A stretch of DNA of 64,000 nt from WTFY01 sp965205275 (GCA_965205275.1 OZ242168.1:1240001-1304000), one strand, 5' to 3'. Numbered from the stretch's first letter, positions 52,908 through 62,193 are shown. Numbers and translations are program-made. The notes: generated by a model not told the origin, from the sequence alone.

Positions 52908-53774
52908 ATTAAACCGCTATTTATCCTTAACCCATCTGCATTTGTAAAACTGACCCTCCTGGCCATGCTGTCCATTGGCATGATGATCGTCGACCATCAC
53001 TACAATCATTTGAACACCTTGCGCTCGGGAATAAGTGTGGTGATGTACCCCATTGAGCAGCTAGCCTGGTTCCCTTCGAAAATATATAACTTCGCTACGG
53101 AATCACTTTCTGCACGTAAAAAATTACTGGCAGAAAATGCCAGATTACGCGCTGAACAGATTCTTCTTGAATCACAACTGCAAAAACTCAATACCCTGAA
53201 ATATGAAAATACCCGGCTGCGCAAGCTTTTTTCTTCCACCAAATTTTTTAAAAAAGAACAGGTTATCATTGCAGAACTGCTTTCCATAGATCTGGACCCG
53301 TATCGTCAGCGTATTGTCCTAAACAAGGGAACACGGGACGGTGTATATGAAGGGCAGCCTCTACTGGGTGCTGACGGTATCATTGGTCAGGTAGATAAGG
53401 TGGGACCCCTCAGCTCAATTGCTATTTTGATTTCAGACCCTAATCACGCCCTTTTGGGTGTGATTGCACGCAGCGGCCAACGAAGCCTGATTGTTGGCAC
53501 AGGAAGTACCGACAAACTGGAGCTTCAACACATTATAAGTACGGCAGACATACAGATTGGTGATCTGGTAATGACCTCAGGTCTGGACGGTCGTTACCCT
53601 CCCGATTACCCGGTAGCAGAAATTGTAAATGTTCAGAAAATCGCAGGGGAAGCCTTTGTAAAAGTCGAAGCCAAGCCCTTGATGGACCTCAATGCAATTC
53701 GGGAAATTCTGTTGATGCGAACCGATAATGAGCAGCCTGCCCAGACAACAGAAAGTGACACAGAGCTTCAATGA
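52908..53774 (+). CDS. mreC: Rod-shape-determining protein MreC, probable ATT start codon
   Basis: 288 residues if started at ATT 52908. The frame is open from a stop at 52893 and reads I-K-P-L-F-I-L-N-P-S-A-F, matching the family start M-K-P-L-F. There is no ATG, GTG or TTG before an ATG at 52965, which would cut into the conserved N-terminal transmembrane segment (VKLTLLAMLSIGMMIVDHH). AAGGAGA at 52895-52901 is placed correctly for the ATT. The rest is typical: coiled coil (residues about 70-110), NKGTRDGVYEGQPLLGADGIIGQV and DLVMTSGLDGRYPPDYPVAE. Periplasmic scaffold of the elongasome. Confidence 0.92.
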   Translation: MKPLFILNPSAFVKLTLLAMLSIGMMIVDHHYNHLNTLRSGISVVMYPIEQLAWFPSKIYNFATESLSARKKLLAENARLRAEQILLESQLQKLNTLKYENTRLRKLFSSTKFFKKEQVIIAELLSIDLDPYRQRIVLNKGTRDGVYEGQPLLGADGIIGQVDKVGPLSSIAILISDPNHALLGVIARSGQRSLIVGTGSTDKLELQHIISTADIQIGDLVMTSGLDGRYPPDYPVAEIVNVQKIAGEAFVKVEAKPLMDLNAIREILLMRTDNEQPAQTTESDTELQ

Positions 53775-54250
53775 GTATCCAGTACTCATCAAGACCCCTC
53801 ATCATCGGCATCACATTCCTGGCGGCCATGATACTGATGCTGATACCGTTACCGGACTGGGCACGACCCTGGCGACCGGAATGGCTGGCTGTAATGCTGA
53901 TCTACTGGAGTATGAACCTGCCTAAAAATGTAGACGTTGGCATTGCGTGGATGCTGGGTCTTTGTATAGATGTCATATACGGCACCCTGCTGGGACAGCA
54001 TGCACTCGGCTTTGCAATCATTTCCTATATTACGATTCGTTTTCACACTCAAGCCCAAGATTATCCGTTATATCAGCAGGCCCTATTTGTAGGGATTGTC
54101 CTGCTGCCTTACATGAGTGTTTCATTATGGATTCTGGGTATCCTCGGAGAAAGCCCCCAATCATGGCTGTATTGGACTCCGGTACTTACCAGTATACTGG
54201 TCTGGCCAGGTATTCACCTGCTATTACGTGCCACCATAAAAGCAAGTTGA
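53771..54250 (+). CDS. mreD: Rod-shape-determining protein MreD
   Basis: 159 residues with about five hydrophobic helices. It has the MreD pattern RPEWLAVMLIYWSMNLPKNVDVGIAWMLGLCIDVIYGTLLGQHALGF. Inner-membrane partner of MreC. The start overlaps the mreC stop by 4 bp (ATGA). Confidence 0.93.
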   Translation: MSIQYSSRPLIIGITFLAAMILMLIPLPDWARPWRPEWLAVMLIYWSMNLPKNVDVGIAWMLGLCIDVIYGTLLGQHALGFAIISYITIRFHTQAQDYPLYQQALFVGIVLLPYMSVSLWILGILGESPQSWLYWTPVLTSILVWPGIHLLLRATIKAS

Positions 54251-54307
54251 TCTATTTGTTTCCCCTGTAAATGCCACTTGACACAAAGCAGCATGGGTAA
54301 TTTTTTA

Positions 54308-55270
54308 TTATTTAATACCCCTTTGCTGCAGGCTTTCCAGTTGTTTCCTGAACTGTATGCAGGGATCCCGGCGGGTATGGCTGGGCGTGAAATATAAAAT
54401 ATCAAATGCATCAGGGACACCTTCAAGGTAGTCCTCAGGACTGAGTGCTCCCAGGCGTACAGGGACCAATGCAACGGACAGAAAAGAATAGTGCCGGAAT
54501 GTATTCAGCAACTGCATTGGCACCGCATAATCGTTACGCACATGGCCACTCCCAGCAATGAGCACTACAGGTGGTTTACTGTTCACCAGAGCTGACGTAA
54601 TGACGCGGTCTCTTTGCAATTGTGCACGTACCATAAACTGAACAAAACCGGCATCGGCATACCCACAATGAGATTTGGCAATATCATGTTCCAGCTGTCG
54701 AAGACTGTGGGCAGTAATCGAGTATTGCGCAATCATCTTCCGAGGCCAGCCGAACCCGATTTTATGAGCCCCTGCATGCAGGCCCCTACTTTTTATGTTG
54801 CCGGCTACCAGTTCAAGACTATTTTGCACTACCCCTTGTAAAACAGGTATATACAGCTCCCATGGCCAGCCAGCGTTGCGTGCTTTGGCCTGCTGTTGTA
54901 ACCACTCGGCATCTGCCCAGAAAGCCGGCTGGTCCTGCCAGGCTTCCTGGGCCAACATTTCCATGACTACAGTGGGTTTCTCTCCAGCCGCCACAAGCTG
55001 ATTCAATATATGTGCCTGCAACAGGTGATGATCCGGATTGTTATGGGTTTCCCCTAGCAATATGTATTCGTACTCCAGCAATTCGGTATACAATCGCTCA
55101 TCTGTAATCCAGGCACTTTTCCCTGTATCCCAGATTTTCCCAACTAACGTATGATCCTGATAAAAAGGTGACTGCCAGTCTCGGGCGAAAACAGTATTCA
55201 TTGACAATGCCAGACTGCACGCCAGTAGCAACCACAATGATGAAGAATATTTTAAACAGCGAATTATCAC
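54308..55270 (-). CDS. ChaN-like haem-binding lipoprotein family protein
   Basis: 320 residues from a GTG at 55270, giving a lipoprotein signal with LLAC. The domain contains YILLGETHNNPDHHLLQ, VVMEMLAQEAW, GFVQFMVRAQLQRDRVIT and PPVVLIAGSGHVRNDYAVP, the ChaN/DUF399 pattern. ChaN of Campylobacter binds haem and is iron-regulated; the role here is inferred. An in-frame ATG at 55300 would overlap the divergent rnd start, so the GTG is preferred. Confidence 0.8.
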   Translation of the reverse strand: MIIRCLKYSSSLWLLLACSLALSMNTVFARDWQSPFYQDHTLVGKIWDTGKSAWITDERLYTELLEYEYILLGETHNNPDHHLLQAHILNQLVAAGEKPTVVMEMLAQEAWQDQPAFWADAEWLQQQAKARNAGWPWELYIPVLQGVVQNSLELVAGNIKSRGLHAGAHKIGFGWPRKMIAQYSITAHSLRQLEHDIAKSHCGYADAGFVQFMVRAQLQRDRVITSALVNSKPPVVLIAGSGHVRNDYAVPMQLLNTFRHYSFLSVALVPVRLGALSPEDYLEGVPDAFDILYFTPSHTRRDPCIQFRKQLESLQQRGIK

Positions 55271-55283
55271 TAAGCTATCAGTA

Positions 55284-56384
55284 ATGGAAGTCGAAATCAT
55301 AACTAAGGCAGAGCAACTGGCAGCCTTTTGTATGCAGGCAACCAGCCAGGACTGGCTGTCCATCGACACCGAGTTTATGCGTGAAGATACGTACTACCCT
55401 AAGTTATGTTTAATACAAATTGCTACGGATAGCAAAATTGTTTGCATTGATACGCTCATCATAGGCAACTTGTCGGCACTGAATAAACTTCTTGGCTTGC
55501 AAACAATCACGAAAGTATTTCATGCTTCCCGTCAGGATCTGGAAATATTCTTCAAGCTCAATGGCACAATTCCTAACCCTGTTTTTGACACCCAGATTGC
55601 TGCGAGTGCGCTGGGGTATGGTGATCAGATCAGCTATGCTCATCTGGTCAGTGCACTATGCGGAGTATGCTTGGACAAATCCTTGTCACGCACAACATGG
55701 ACACAAAGACCCTTGTCTGACAGGGCACTCCAATATGCAGCCAACGATGTAAGATATCTGTCGCAGGTATACCAGCATCTGAAACAGGAACTTGCCGACA
55801 AAGGACGAACTCATTGGGTCGAAAGTGAATGTCAGCACCTGAGCAATGTGGATAAGTACAAAACTGATTCAGATAATTTATGGAAATCGGTCAAGGGTGC
55901 CAGAAAACTGCCATCAGAACAGTTAATTGTGCTCAAATGGCTTGCAAGCTGGCGGGACCAGCAGGCAATACAGCAAAACAGGCCGCGACAATGGATCATA
56001 CGTGATGAAACACTGTGTGAACTGGCGGTTAAACAGCCTGCCAGTATCCCATCATTTTCACAGATTGAATCACTTACCCGGAAACAGCGGAGCCGGTACG
56101 CAGATGCGCTACTTGATTGTATGACCAAAGCCCGGCAAACGCCTGAACAGAACTGGCCCAGAACGATGGAAAAACCGCTGACTCGTCAACAGCGCAAAAT
56201 GTTCAAACGGGCAAGACAGTTCATCCATGAGCGTGCTGAACAACTCAGCATCACTCCCAACTTTCTGGCTACCCGCAGCATGCTGGAAAAACTGATTTGT
56301 GAACCAGAGGGATCGCAGGGCCTGCGGGGCTGGCGGGAGAATCTGATCGGCAAAGACTTGGAGCAACTCCTAAAAGAAGAATAA
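55284..56384 (+). CDS. rnd: Ribonuclease D
   Basis: 366 residues. DEDD exonuclease motifs: IDTEFMRED (ExoI), VFHASRQDLEIF (ExoII) and YAANDVRYLSQVYQHL (ExoIII). The HRDC domain follows (EQLIVLKWLASWRDQQA). It trims 3' ends of tRNA precursors and other small RNAs. It is divergent from the ChaN-like gene; ibaG follows about 90 bp later. Confidence 0.96.
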   Translation: MEVEIITKAEQLAAFCMQATSQDWLSIDTEFMREDTYYPKLCLIQIATDSKIVCIDTLIIGNLSALNKLLGLQTITKVFHASRQDLEIFFKLNGTIPNPVFDTQIAASALGYGDQISYAHLVSALCGVCLDKSLSRTTWTQRPLSDRALQYAANDVRYLSQVYQHLKQELADKGRTHWVESECQHLSNVDKYKTDSDNLWKSVKGARKLPSEQLIVLKWLASWRDQQAIQQNRPRQWIIRDETLCELAVKQPASIPSFSQIESLTRKQRSRYADALLDCMTKARQTPEQNWPRTMEKPLTRQQRKMFKRARQFIHERAEQLSITPNFLATRSMLEKLICEPEGSQGLRGWRENLIGKDLEQLLKEE

Positions 56385-56472
56385 TGAAAACTGAGCACAC
56401 AACCGGGTATAATCCCCGGGCACAGTACAGATTTTTGTACAAAACCAGTTTTATATATGGCCCGTTATCGTT

Positions 56473-56718
56473 ATGCTTGTAGATGAAATCAAGGCTCTTA
56501 TTGAAAGAGGTGTCCCAAACTCAGAGGCTATCGTCAATGGCGATGGAGGAAAGTATGAGGCGACCGTAATCAGCGAGTGCTTTGAAGGCATGAGCATGGT
56601 AAAGGAGCACCAGCTCGTCTACTCAGCCGTCAAGTCACAAATTGCCAGCGGTGCACTTCATGCCCTGAGTATCAAGACCTTTACTCCTTTTGAATGGGAG
56701 CAGCAACCTGCAAATTAA
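56473..56718 (+). CDS. ibaG: BolA-family protein IbaG
   Basis: 81 residues of BolA fold: LIERGVPNSEAIVNGDGGKYEATVISECFEGMSMVKEHQLVYSAV, with the conserved His in KEHQLVYSA, and then LHALSIKTFTPFEW. The IbaG subtype (short, no long N-terminal extension) is usual. It is probably an iron-sulfur partner of a monothiol glutaredoxin, which is not in this window. Confidence 0.9.
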   Translation: MLVDEIKALIERGVPNSEAIVNGDGGKYEATVISECFEGMSMVKEHQLVYSAVKSQIASGALHALSIKTFTPFEWEQQPAN

Positions 56719-56872
56719 TCGGGATTTCATTTGTGCCTGTGCAGCATAGTTGTAATTTCCAAACCCTTTTAATCAGGATGAGGGGTTCGACGTGTTCCGT
56801 ATATCCTATTTACCAGGACCGAGTACAGCCATGATAAACCTCCCCAAACTTTTCAGGATCATTGTGAAACTT

Positions 56873-56913
56873 GGCATGGTCTCCGGTGACCGGAGATGCC
56901 TTGTCGTTTTTTT
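56873..56913 (+). terminator. Intrinsic terminator or attenuator in the metY leader
   Basis: TCTCCGG (56880-56886) / CCGGAGA (56890-56896) with a 3-nt loop, extended by GGCA (56873-56876) / TGCC (56897-56900) across a small bulge, then T7 at 56907-56913. The T-run is only 14 bp before the metY ATG, with the ribosome-binding site AAGGAA immediately after it. This suggests either termination of the ibaG transcript or regulated read-through into metY. Confidence 0.7.
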
Positions 56914-56927
56914 AAGGAAAATAATTC

Positions 56928-58202
56928 ATGAAAATTGAAACACTCGCAATACATAGTGGTTATTCACCCGACCCGACAACCAAAGCGGTTGCTGTTCCTA
57001 TCTATCAAACTACCGCTTATGCATTTGATGATACACAGCACGGTGCAGACCTGTTTGATTTGAAAGTCGAAGGTAACATTTATACACGTATCATGAACCC
57101 GACCAGTGCAGTACTGGAGCAACGTGTAGCAGCAATGGAGGGTGGCATAGGCGCTTTGGCCTTAGCATCAGGAATGGCTGCAATTTCTCAGGCAATTTTT
57201 GCAATTGCTGAACAAGGAGACAATATTGTTTCGGTCACCACTTTATATGGAGGCACGTACAACCTGTTTGCCCATACCCTGCCAAAGCTCGGTATTGATG
57301 TGCGGTTTGTAGATTACCGCGATATAAATGCCATCTCGGCAGCCATCGATGAAAACACAAAAGCTGTTTTTTGTGAATCACTGGGTAATCCTGCCGGCAA
57401 TATCATTGATCTGGAAAAAACAGTAGAGGCCGCTCATGAAAAAGGGGTTCCGGTCATGGTGGATAATACCGTACCGAGCCCATATCTGTGCCAGCCGTTT
57501 AGATTTGGAGCGGATATTGTCATACATTCGTTGACAAAATACATGACCGGTCATGGCACGTCGATTGGAGGCATCATCGTTGACTCAGGAAATTTCCCAT
57601 GGGAAGAACATAAACAACGCTTCCCAATGCTCAATGAACCGGACCCTTCCTATCATGGAGTAGTCTATACCGAGGCCATGGGCAAAGCCGCTTACATTGG
57701 CCGTGTTCGGGTTGTTCCGTTACGTAATATGGGTCCTGCAATTTCACCCTTGAACAGTTTCCTGATTTTACAAGGTATAGAAAGCCTGCCAGTACGCATG
57801 GACCGTCACTGTGAAAATGCGCTGGCAGTTGCTGAATATCTGCAACAGCACCCTAATGTAACCTGGGTAAGTTATGCCGGGCTGCCTACCCATGAAGACC
57901 ATCACCTGGTAAAAAAATATTGTAGCGGCCGTGCATCAGGCATTTTAAGTTTTGGTATCAAGGGCGGACTTGAGGCGTGCGTGAAATTTATCGATGCACT
58001 GAACCTGGTAGTCAGACTGGTAAACATTGGTGATGCAAAATCATTAGCCTGCCATCCTGCCACCACCACACATCGACAATTGTCCAAAAAGGAACAGGCT
58101 GTTGCCGGGGTAAGCGAAGATCTGGTGCGACTGTCTATTGGGATAGAACATATCGACGATATACTGGAAGATATCGGTCAGGCCCTTGAAAAAACCGGTT
58201 AG
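56928..58202 (+). CDS. metY: O-acetylhomoserine (thiol)-lyase
   Basis: 424 residues of the Cys/Met-metabolism PLP family. TLAIHSGYSPDPTTKAVAVPIYQTTAYAFDD, YTRIMNPTSAVLEQRVAAMEGG, VDNTVPSPYLCQPFRFGADIVIHSLTKYMTGHGTSIGG with the PLP lysine, and SLACHPATTTHRQLS, all fitting MetY of about 425 residues rather than shorter cystathionine synthases. It makes homocysteine (or methionine) directly from O-acetylhomoserine and a thiol. The leader with an attenuator-like hairpin may serve its regulation. Confidence 0.95.
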   Translation: MKIETLAIHSGYSPDPTTKAVAVPIYQTTAYAFDDTQHGADLFDLKVEGNIYTRIMNPTSAVLEQRVAAMEGGIGALALASGMAAISQAIFAIAEQGDNIVSVTTLYGGTYNLFAHTLPKLGIDVRFVDYRDINAISAAIDENTKAVFCESLGNPAGNIIDLEKTVEAAHEKGVPVMVDNTVPSPYLCQPFRFGADIVIHSLTKYMTGHGTSIGGIIVDSGNFPWEEHKQRFPMLNEPDPSYHGVVYTEAMGKAAYIGRVRVVPLRNMGPAISPLNSFLILQGIESLPVRMDRHCENALAVAEYLQQHPNVTWVSYAGLPTHEDHHLVKKYCSGRASGILSFGIKGGLEACVKFIDALNLVVRLVNIGDAKSLACHPATTTHRQLSKKEQAVAGVSEDLVRLSIGIEHIDDILEDIGQALEKTG

Positions 58203-58642
58203 CTCTTAACGGGTTCGCTTGATCCAGTCCATTTCATAAACCCTGACACCTGGATAGCGCCGCATGAAACGTGCACTTCAGTTGCCGGTTGCGTCGTGCA
58301 GTGAGCATGCTGGCCCTGCGAGGGGTCAGGGTCATTCAAACCTTTTCAATCGTTGCTCCCTGTACGACAGAAGCGCTGGCCGCACCCCGATTTCCAGATA
58401 TTCTGGCATTTCCGGTAATCTCAAGCCTGCTCCTGAAACCGGTACCCCTGACACCGGCGAAGATCAAAAAGCCCTTATCCGGCATGGTTACAGGTACGGA
58501 ATCTTTGTTTTGCAGTTTGCGTCTCCCGACACTTTCTGTTGAACAGACCGGTATACCCGATCAGTACGCTGCAAATAGGCCAGAAATGCAATAGCCCCAC
58601 TGATTTGTGTACCTTCCCTTCCCCCAAGGTATCCCGAGAACC
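58203..58642. other. Gene-free stretch after metY
   Basis: About 440 bp. Open frames on both strands up to about 100 codons are present (for example 58264-58542 and 58271-58594, overlapping in different frames), but none has a convincing ribosome-binding site or family resemblance. Possibly a decayed gene; nothing specific seen. Confidence 0.4.
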
Positions 58643-58870
58643 TTATTCCTGCTCCAACTGCTCCCAGCCACTCAGGTCTTCAGGGGCACTGTGTTCTTCT
58701 AGCTGGTCCCAGACAATATAACCGGAATCCTGTTCATACACAGCTTTGGCAGCCTCTTCAGGCGTAGGAAAGGTAAGCGTGGGCATGCCGTCGACCCACA
58801 GGTCCCATAGCCCTAGAGGTTCTTTCCGAATTATGAATTCAGATACGTCTGTTTCTAATTTATACTTCAC
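58643..58870 (-). CDS. Small hypothetical protein
   Basis: 75 residues from a GTG start (VKYKLETDVSEFIIRKEPLG), then LWDLWVDGMPTLTFPTPEEAAKAVYEQDSGYIVWDQLEE, ending acidic. The composition and the WDLWVDG and FPTPEEAA segments look like a real small cytoplasmic protein, but I do not recognise a family. The 5' end overlaps the opposite-strand gene's longest frame, so one of the two starts is wrong. Confidence 0.5.
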   Translation of the reverse strand: MKYKLETDVSEFIIRKEPLGLWDLWVDGMPTLTFPTPEEAAKAVYEQDSGYIVWDQLEEHSAPEDLSGWEQLEQE

Positions 58871-59288
58871 AAGGCGAATTGTAACGTATCATAATCCTTA
58901 CGTGGGCAAAGCAACTTTCTTTTTTCATGGTTTGTTTCCAGATCATATCGAGCCTGATGAAGGAACCGGCAGACAGGTCTGCAAAGTATTGTTCGATGTC
59001 CAGTTTGATGGGAAATTACACTCTCACCTGTTAGCCGATATCTGGCCCGTTGAAGAAAAAGACGGAGTACCCGTCTTTGAGGTATGTTATGACCTGCCCT
59101 TTGAGTGCGCCAGCTTCTCACGGGCAGTGGTCAGCTACTACCAACAGGTAATGGGCCCCCAGTCTGCGACGATCAGTCATAGCGGACCCAAAGGGCCCAT
59201 TCCAAACAGGAATGTCTATCGTGTGCAGTGGGAAATTTCTTTGGATGCCGACTACAAAACTTCAGATCCCCGTCTTTCAAGGGAGTAA
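58833..59288 (+). CDS. Hypothetical protein
   Basis: About 151 residues from the ATG at 58833, or about 128 from a GTG at 58902 (VGKATFFFHGLFPDHIEPDE), which would avoid overlap with the opposite-strand gene. It contains GRQVCKVLFDVQFDGKLHSHLLADIWPVEEKDGVPVFEV and ends KGPIPNRNVYRVQWEISLDADYK. No signal peptide or membrane segment. Family not recognised. Confidence 0.55.
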   Translation: MNSDTSVSNLYFTRRIVTYHNPYVGKATFFFHGLFPDHIEPDEGTGRQVCKVLFDVQFDGKLHSHLLADIWPVEEKDGVPVFEVCYDLPFECASFSRAVVSYYQQVMGPQSATISHSGPKGPIPNRNVYRVQWEISLDADYKTSDPRLSRE

Positions 59289-59492
59289 CCGAAACAAAAC
59301 CGGTGACATACCGCAGATCGGCCCAAGCTGCGGGCACATCCAAAACCGGCTTGATTGCCCTAAAAAGTTGCACTCACGGAGGTATTTTTGATAAAAGTCC
59401 TTGCGCTGGCACACCCGAGTGTCAGCCATTTTATTTAAATAGCCCGATAAAGATGATTCGCCAGTGATTTGGCACAAAAACAGGTAATTACT

Positions 59493-59711
59493 ATGAGCAC
59501 AGAAAACTTGATCCGCCGTGACCAAGATACCGGCTACATTATTGCGTGGAGATATAAAAGTGATTTTGGAACCGGCAAGTTCAAGGATAAGACGATGACC
59601 TACGGAGAGGCACGCAAAAAATGTGAAAACCTGAACTCAGAAAATCAGGACAAAACGTACTGGCCGGAAAAAATGAAGCAGGACCAAGAATGGCACCTCG
59701 TTTATGAATAA
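59493..59711 (+). CDS. Small hypothetical protein
   Basis: 72 residues from the ATG at 59493 (MSTENLIRRDQDTGYIIAWR), hydrophilic, lysine- and glutamate-rich, with two tryptophans near the end. Family not recognised. It stands alone between a hypothetical gene and the convergent pdxH. Confidence 0.5.
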   Translation: MSTENLIRRDQDTGYIIAWRYKSDFGTGKFKDKTMTYGEARKKCENLNSENQDKTYWPEKMKQDQEWHLVYE

Positions 59712-59784
59712 AAACTTAGCAAGCAGTCCCGGACTCAACCTAGACATAATGACTTGCCGTGCTGAAGGAGGCAGGCCCTTATGT

Positions 59785-60435
59785 TTAGGGAGAAAGTCTT
59801 TCCAACTTCCATTCTCCTGCCGGGACCAGCGAGTAGCGTAAACGATCATGCAGTCGATTCGGACGCCCTTGCCAGAACTCAAATACACCAGGTATTACAC
59901 GGTATCCCCCCCAATGTTCTGGACAGGGTATTTCCTGACCTCGATAGGATTGCTCCAAACGCTGATAGGCCTTTTCCAATACTGAATAGTCTTTTATCAC
60001 CTTGCTTTGCTGGGAGGCCATGGCACCCAGTTGACTCCCTCTGGGGCGTGAACGAAAATATTCAGCCGATTCAGCAGCAGATATTTTTTCAACCTGGCCT
60101 GATATTCGTACCTGACGATATAACGTGTCCCACCAGAAGCAAAGTGCAGCCGTCCGGGTAGACTGCAAATCCTGTGCTTTGGCGCTGTTGTAATTGGTAA
60201 AAAAAACAAACCCCGTTTCATCAAAGGCTTTTAACAGCACCATGCGGGAAGAGATTTCACCCATGCTGCTGACTGTAGCCAGATTCATTGCGTTGGGTTC
60301 AGCAAATTCCAAGGTAAGCACCTCATCAAACCATAGCCGGAACTGGTCAAAAGGATTCCTTTTGGCTTTTTGTTTATCCAACATTACAGTTCGATAATTT
60401 TTTCGTAACCTTTGTATATCATTCTTTTTGCACAT
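59785..60435 (-). CDS. pdxH: Pyridoxamine 5'-phosphate oxidase
   Basis: 216 residues from the ATG at 60435. FDEVLTLEFAEPNAMNLATVSSMGEISSRMVLLKAFDETGFVFFTNYNSAKAQDL (FMN and substrate contacts), AALCFWWDTLYRQVRISGQVEKI, YFRSRPRGSQLGAMAS, and the C-terminal GYRVIPGVFEFWQGRPNRLHDRLRY all match PdxH. It oxidises pyridoxine or pyridoxamine 5'-phosphate to PLP. msrA lies 20 bp upstream on the same strand. Confidence 0.96.
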   Translation of the reverse strand: MCKKNDIQRLRKNYRTVMLDKQKAKRNPFDQFRLWFDEVLTLEFAEPNAMNLATVSSMGEISSRMVLLKAFDETGFVFFTNYNSAKAQDLQSTRTAALCFWWDTLYRQVRISGQVEKISAAESAEYFRSRPRGSQLGAMASQQSKVIKDYSVLEKAYQRLEQSYRGQEIPCPEHWGGYRVIPGVFEFWQGRPNRLHDRLRYSLVPAGEWKLERLSP

Positions 60436-60454
60436 TGGATTTTTCAATGCACGG

Positions 60455-61084
60455 TCAGTTCAAGGCAATTCCTGTGCCTCCCAGCCCGCAATAGCCATTC
60501 GGGTTTTTAGCCAGATATTGCTGATGATAATCCTCCGCATAATAAAATTGCGGCGCCGCAACGATTTCAGTTGTAATGGATGCATAGCCTTTTTGGCTTA
60601 ATGCCTGTTGATACTGCTGCCTGGTTTGCTCTGCAATGCTTTTCTGCTCTTCGTTATATACATAAATCCCTGAACGGTACTGGGTACCTATATCATTCCC
60701 CTGGCGCATGCCCTGTGTAGGGTCATGCGACTCCCAGAACAACTCTACCAGACTCGTATAGCTGATAAGACCGGGAGCAAATACAACACGGACAACCTCA
60801 TTATGCCCTGTCATGCCCGTACAGACTTCCTGGTAGGTCGGATTAGGGGTAAAGCCTCCCGAATAACCAACAGAAGTCGAGTACACACCCGGAAGCTGCC
60901 AGAACTTTTTTTCCGCACCCCAGAAACAGCCCAGACCAAACATTGCCAGCGCCATGCCTTCAGGAAAAGGCGGAGACAACAGATTGCCATTTACATAATG
61001 CCTGTTCGTTACTGGCATCGTTTCATCCCGGCCTGTCAGGGCCTGATCGCTTGTTACACGCTGTATTTTTTTATTCACTATCAC
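60455..61084 (-). CDS. msrA: Peptide methionine sulfoxide reductase A
   Basis: 209 residues from a GTG with GGAG upstream; an ATG at 61018 is the alternative. The active-site motif is FGLGCFWGAEKKFWQLPGVYSTSVGYSGG, then YQEVCTGMTGHNEVVRVVF, LFWESHDPTQGMRQGNDIGTQYRSGIY and the C-terminal QQYLAKNPNGYCGLGGTG with resolving cysteine. It reduces methionine-S-sulfoxide in proteins. Confidence 0.95.
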   Translation of the reverse strand: MIVNKKIQRVTSDQALTGRDETMPVTNRHYVNGNLLSPPFPEGMALAMFGLGCFWGAEKKFWQLPGVYSTSVGYSGGFTPNPTYQEVCTGMTGHNEVVRVVFAPGLISYTSLVELFWESHDPTQGMRQGNDIGTQYRSGIYVYNEEQKSIAEQTRQQYQQALSQKGYASITTEIVAAPQFYYAEDYHQQYLAKNPNGYCGLGGTGIALN

Positions 61085-61208
61085 AATTCTCCAGATACAG
61101 GTTTGCAGGTGTGCCTGACAGGCACTTCATACCCCGGGGCATCCGTTTGATTGCGGCTGTGAGGCAGTTTGATGAACTGCATGACCGCAGAGAATCCAGA
61201 ATGAAAAT

Positions 61209-62119
61209 CTAGTCTTCCACATCAGATTCGATAAAACACCAGGCAATACCCGGCAATTCCTTTTTGATTCTCAACTCCAGCATATTGACCTTTTCAACGG
61301 CCGCCTTCACAGACATTGAATCCGGTAGCCTGATTTTTGCAGCGAGCATAATTGAAGAACCAAACTGAATGGTAATGACATTGAATAACTGTGTAACGTT
61401 TTCATCCTGCATGATGATCTGATGAATCTTTTCACGGATCTCCGGTTCTGCTGCGGTACCAATGATCAGGGTTTTGATCCTTGATGCGACAAAAAGTGAT
61501 ACGACAATCAGCACAATGCCAATACATACGGATCCTATGGCATCATAAACCGGATTTCCGGTCACAGCACTTAGTGCAACAAAAACAAACGCAACCACCA
61601 GCCCCAAAATGGCAGCGCTGTCTTCTCCCAATACACAACGAGTTCTGCGTTACCCGTGGTACCCAGCCATTGCCGGATCGATTTACGACCTTTGACATCA
61701 TGGATTGCATTCAGGCAGCCGAACAGACTCACCATTTCCAAAGCAATCGCCGCACCCAGTATCACCAGGGCTACCCATACCTGATGCAATGCCTCGGGAT
61801 GCTGTAACTTGTGCAAGCCTTCATAGATGGAAAATACACCGCCCAGGGTGAATAGCAACACGGCCACCACAAAGCTCCAGAAATAACTGTTTTTCCCATA
61901 GCCCAGCGGGTGTTTTTCATCGGGCGGCTTTTGTGACTGCTTCAGACCGAAGAAAAGTAAAACCTGGTTTCCTGTATCGGCATACGAATGAACCGCCTCG
62001 GCCAGCATGCTTCCTGAGGCAGTATAGATTGCACCTGCCGTCTTCGTCAGTGCGATCGCCAGATTACCAAAGGCAAAAAAAATGGCCCGGAGCGATGCCG
62101 AATGTCCGCTGACACTCAT
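61209..62119 (-). pseudogene. Cation diffusion facilitator transporter with a frameshift
   Basis: The N-terminal frame from the ATG at 62119 has LAIALTKTAGAIYTASGSMLAEAVHSYADTGNQVLLFFGL and a charged loop, then transmembrane segments up to GTTGNAELVV. The frame then breaks near 61628; the next frame continues LGEDSAAILGLVVAFVFVALSAVTGNPVYDAIGS and a cytosolic C-terminal domain to 61209. Members export Zn2+ or other divalent cations with the ligand motif HS(Y)xDT. A single-base change would restore the gene, so a sequencing error is possible. Confidence 0.8.
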
Positions 62120-62193
62120 GTATTGTTATACTGCATTGACAAACCTTGCAGGCGCATATCGACTGTACAGTGACAGTATGCAGGTATTCCCGG

